Source of the DNA: Mactra quadrangularis
Taxonomy: Eukaryota; Mollusca; Bivalvia; Venerida; Mactridae
Assembly (NCBI GenBank): GCA_025267735.1
Contig: CM046295.1
Location: forward strand, 10,551,167 to 10,615,166
Length of the DNA: 64,000 nucleotides
Direction of reading: 5' to 3'
The notes below the pieces were generated by a model. The model searched no databases, was not told the origin of the DNA, and was given only the letters and a program-made list of their open reading frames with translations. The translations under genes were made by a program, and so were the position numbers. Position 1 is the first letter of the stretch. Every line of letters begins with the position of its first letter. Positions 62,627-64,000 of this stretch are shown here, piece after piece.

Positions 62627-63169
62627 TATTTTGTCAGCGTAGTTAATGTATGCCTCATTGACTGTTGAGAACAATGAAACACAACACTTATGCAAGCTTA
62701 TCAACAAACATAATTTATTAGGGAAATAAATTTCTTTTATATAAACCATTAATATGAACCATATTAAAATATCAAATCGACTCAAAATTACAAATATAAA
62801 TTTCTACTTATTTACTTGGTTAGTACATTGTAAGTAAGATCTGAGATAAAATTCTAGGTTAAGATTTATTAATAAACAGGATGCATTTTGTTTTTGAACA
62901 GGTCCTGTATTTATTCAATAAAAACAGATAATTTTTAGCTAGTTTCGTGTTTGTAAGTTTTAGTTATAACTAAGACAATAAAATGATTAAGTATGCAGGA
63001 ATAGTCTCCCATCTAAACTTGCTGTATATAACAATATGTCTTAATTACAGCAAGTTAGTGATGTTATATATAAAAATAGGTAACTTATCTAAGATGTACA
63101 TGGCATATAATTGAACAAGACGAAATGTGTATTGTAAATGCATCGTGCGTAATGATATTTGCGTTGTCT
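62627..63169. other. AT-rich non-coding DNA
   Basis: It contains an inverted TTGCTGTATATAACA / GTTATATATA arrangement near 63019-63075. No gene. Confidence 0.45.
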
Positions 63170-63440
63170 GTTTTTCGTTTGTTTGTTTGTATGCTGGGTA
63201 TAATGCCGTAGCAACACATTGTATAAATCATATAACGGCGGTCAGTCAACCTTTTTTCTTCTCCTGGAAAGGCTTAATTTCTGGTTTTAGCTGTTAACCA
63301 AATACTGGGCGCATATTTTCGTCAGTGATGGAAAACTGCCCTACATAATAAGGAATCATTGGTAGGAAGGAGAACGGCCGTAGAAACTTTTCTTGACCAA
63401 GCTCCACGCCGCACGGATAGCAACTTGTGTCTCTAGGTAG
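63170..63440 (-). mobile_element. SINE copy
   Basis: On the minus strand it ends in a (CAAA)n-like tail (plus strand TTTGTTTGTTTG, 63177-63190) and carries the shared body: GTAGCAACACATTGTATA, CTCCTGGAAAGGCTTAAT, AGCTGTTAACCA and ATCATTGGTAGGAAGGAGAA. The tRNA-like head at the right end is weak or replaced. Confidence 0.7.
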
Positions 63441-63714
63441 ACAGGTTATGGGTCTAAATCTAGTTCTAATGACCAAATATTTTAGTAAAAACTATGCCTA
63501 TAAATGGAAATCTGAAACTAGTGACGTAAGATGTCACGTGTTTCACCATGCTGTAACATAGTATCCTGATGTAGACATGATACTAAACTTGTGACTTTCT
63601 TAAGTACTGTGGACACAAACATCACTATAGACAAACGTATTAAGTCCTGACAAACAACGCGAGACTACCGTACTGGTAAAAGGGAGACATAAATGTCAAA
63701 AAAAGATATTATCA
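63441..63714. other. Spacer between two SINE copies
   Basis: No supported feature except an AAAGGGAGACA word at about 63679. Confidence 0.5.
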
Positions 63715-63972
63715 TTGTTTGTTTGTTAGGTCTAACGACGTAGCAACACATTGTATAGGCCTTATATCGGCGGTTAGTCAACTCCTTCTGGAAAGGCTAA
63801 ATCTCTGGATGTTGCTATTAACCAACTACTAAGCGCATACTTTCGTCAGTGACTGACAACTGCTCTACATAATTAAGAATCATTGGTAGGAGGGAGAATG
63901 ACCAATGAATCAAACCAACGATCCCACCGATCAGTACACTTGCTGCTACCAACTGAGCTAGCCGGGCGAGTT
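63715..63972 (-). mobile_element. SINE copy with intact tRNA-like head
   Basis: On the minus strand it starts CGCCCGGCTAGCTCAGTTGG, an excellent Pol III box A with tRNA acceptor/D-arm sequence. A box-B-like GGTTTGATTCA follows (complement of 63906-63916), then the body shared with the other copies, ending near TGTTGCTACGTCG and a (CAAA)n-like tail. It is the best-preserved copy in the window. Confidence 0.85.
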
Positions 63973-64000
63973 AATGTATTATCCTAATTTGAATCCACAA

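Overview
The window looks like AT-rich, intron/intergenic DNA from an animal genome, most probably a mollusc and perhaps a bivalve. The taxon is inference. It rests on the high AT content, the recurrent AAGGGAGATAA and TACATGTA words, a tRNA-headed SINE family, several MITEs, candidate exons bounded by AG/GT, and very many tandem arrays. There are no prokaryotic features. No complete protein-coding gene is recognisable. The long ORFs in the right half are artefacts of tandem repeats whose period is a multiple of three.

Layout. 1-14.0 kb: mostly featureless AT-rich sequence. It holds a SINE fragment (1505-1650), a PIF/Harbinger-like MITE (2188-2410), a near-perfect hairpin inside a 154-codon ORF (4658-4744), three copies of a structured ~110-bp hairpin repeat (5851, 8713, 8875) and a 3 x 66-bp in-frame repeat (11037-11236). 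14.0-18.1 kb: the best coding-like patches (14125-14416, exon 14592-14681, patch 17857-17942), split by a 46-bp minisatellite (15196-17640). 18.7-21.4 kb: four tandem copies of a 0.68-0.95 kb unit, each with a nearly invariant core that has both a 43-codon ORF and strong hairpin potential. 21.7-23.1 kb: 158-bp and TTCTG-bearing ~150-bp arrays.

23088-33940: a 10.85-kb segment with ~240-bp terminal inverted repeats, subterminal palindrome arrays and a 4-bp target duplication (ACAT), inserted into the TTCTG array, which resumes at 33941. Its interior carries a 159-bp satellite, a pogo-like MITE, a SINE copy, two candidate exons and a GC-rich pseudoknot-capable patch. No transposase was recognised.

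34.6-45.8 kb: two related 29-bp arrays, a short unique stretch (tRNA-like sequence, paired CRE motifs), then a 39-bp minisatellite with higher-order structure. 45.8-60.7 kb: a 186-bp satellite that switches orientation at about 56603 and is interrupted by a 3.5-kb TIR element (48932-52429), for which a paralogous empty site exists in the same array. 60.7-64 kb: a hAT-like TIR element (60705-61980), a pogo-like MITE and two SINE copies.

How it fits together: the window is best read as a cluster of independent satellite arrays seeded with or split by DNA transposons, lying in intergenic or intronic DNA. The items most likely to be new biology are the four-copy 43-codon/structured-RNA unit, the 10.85-kb TIR element, the covarying hairpin repeat and the 3.5-kb TIR element.
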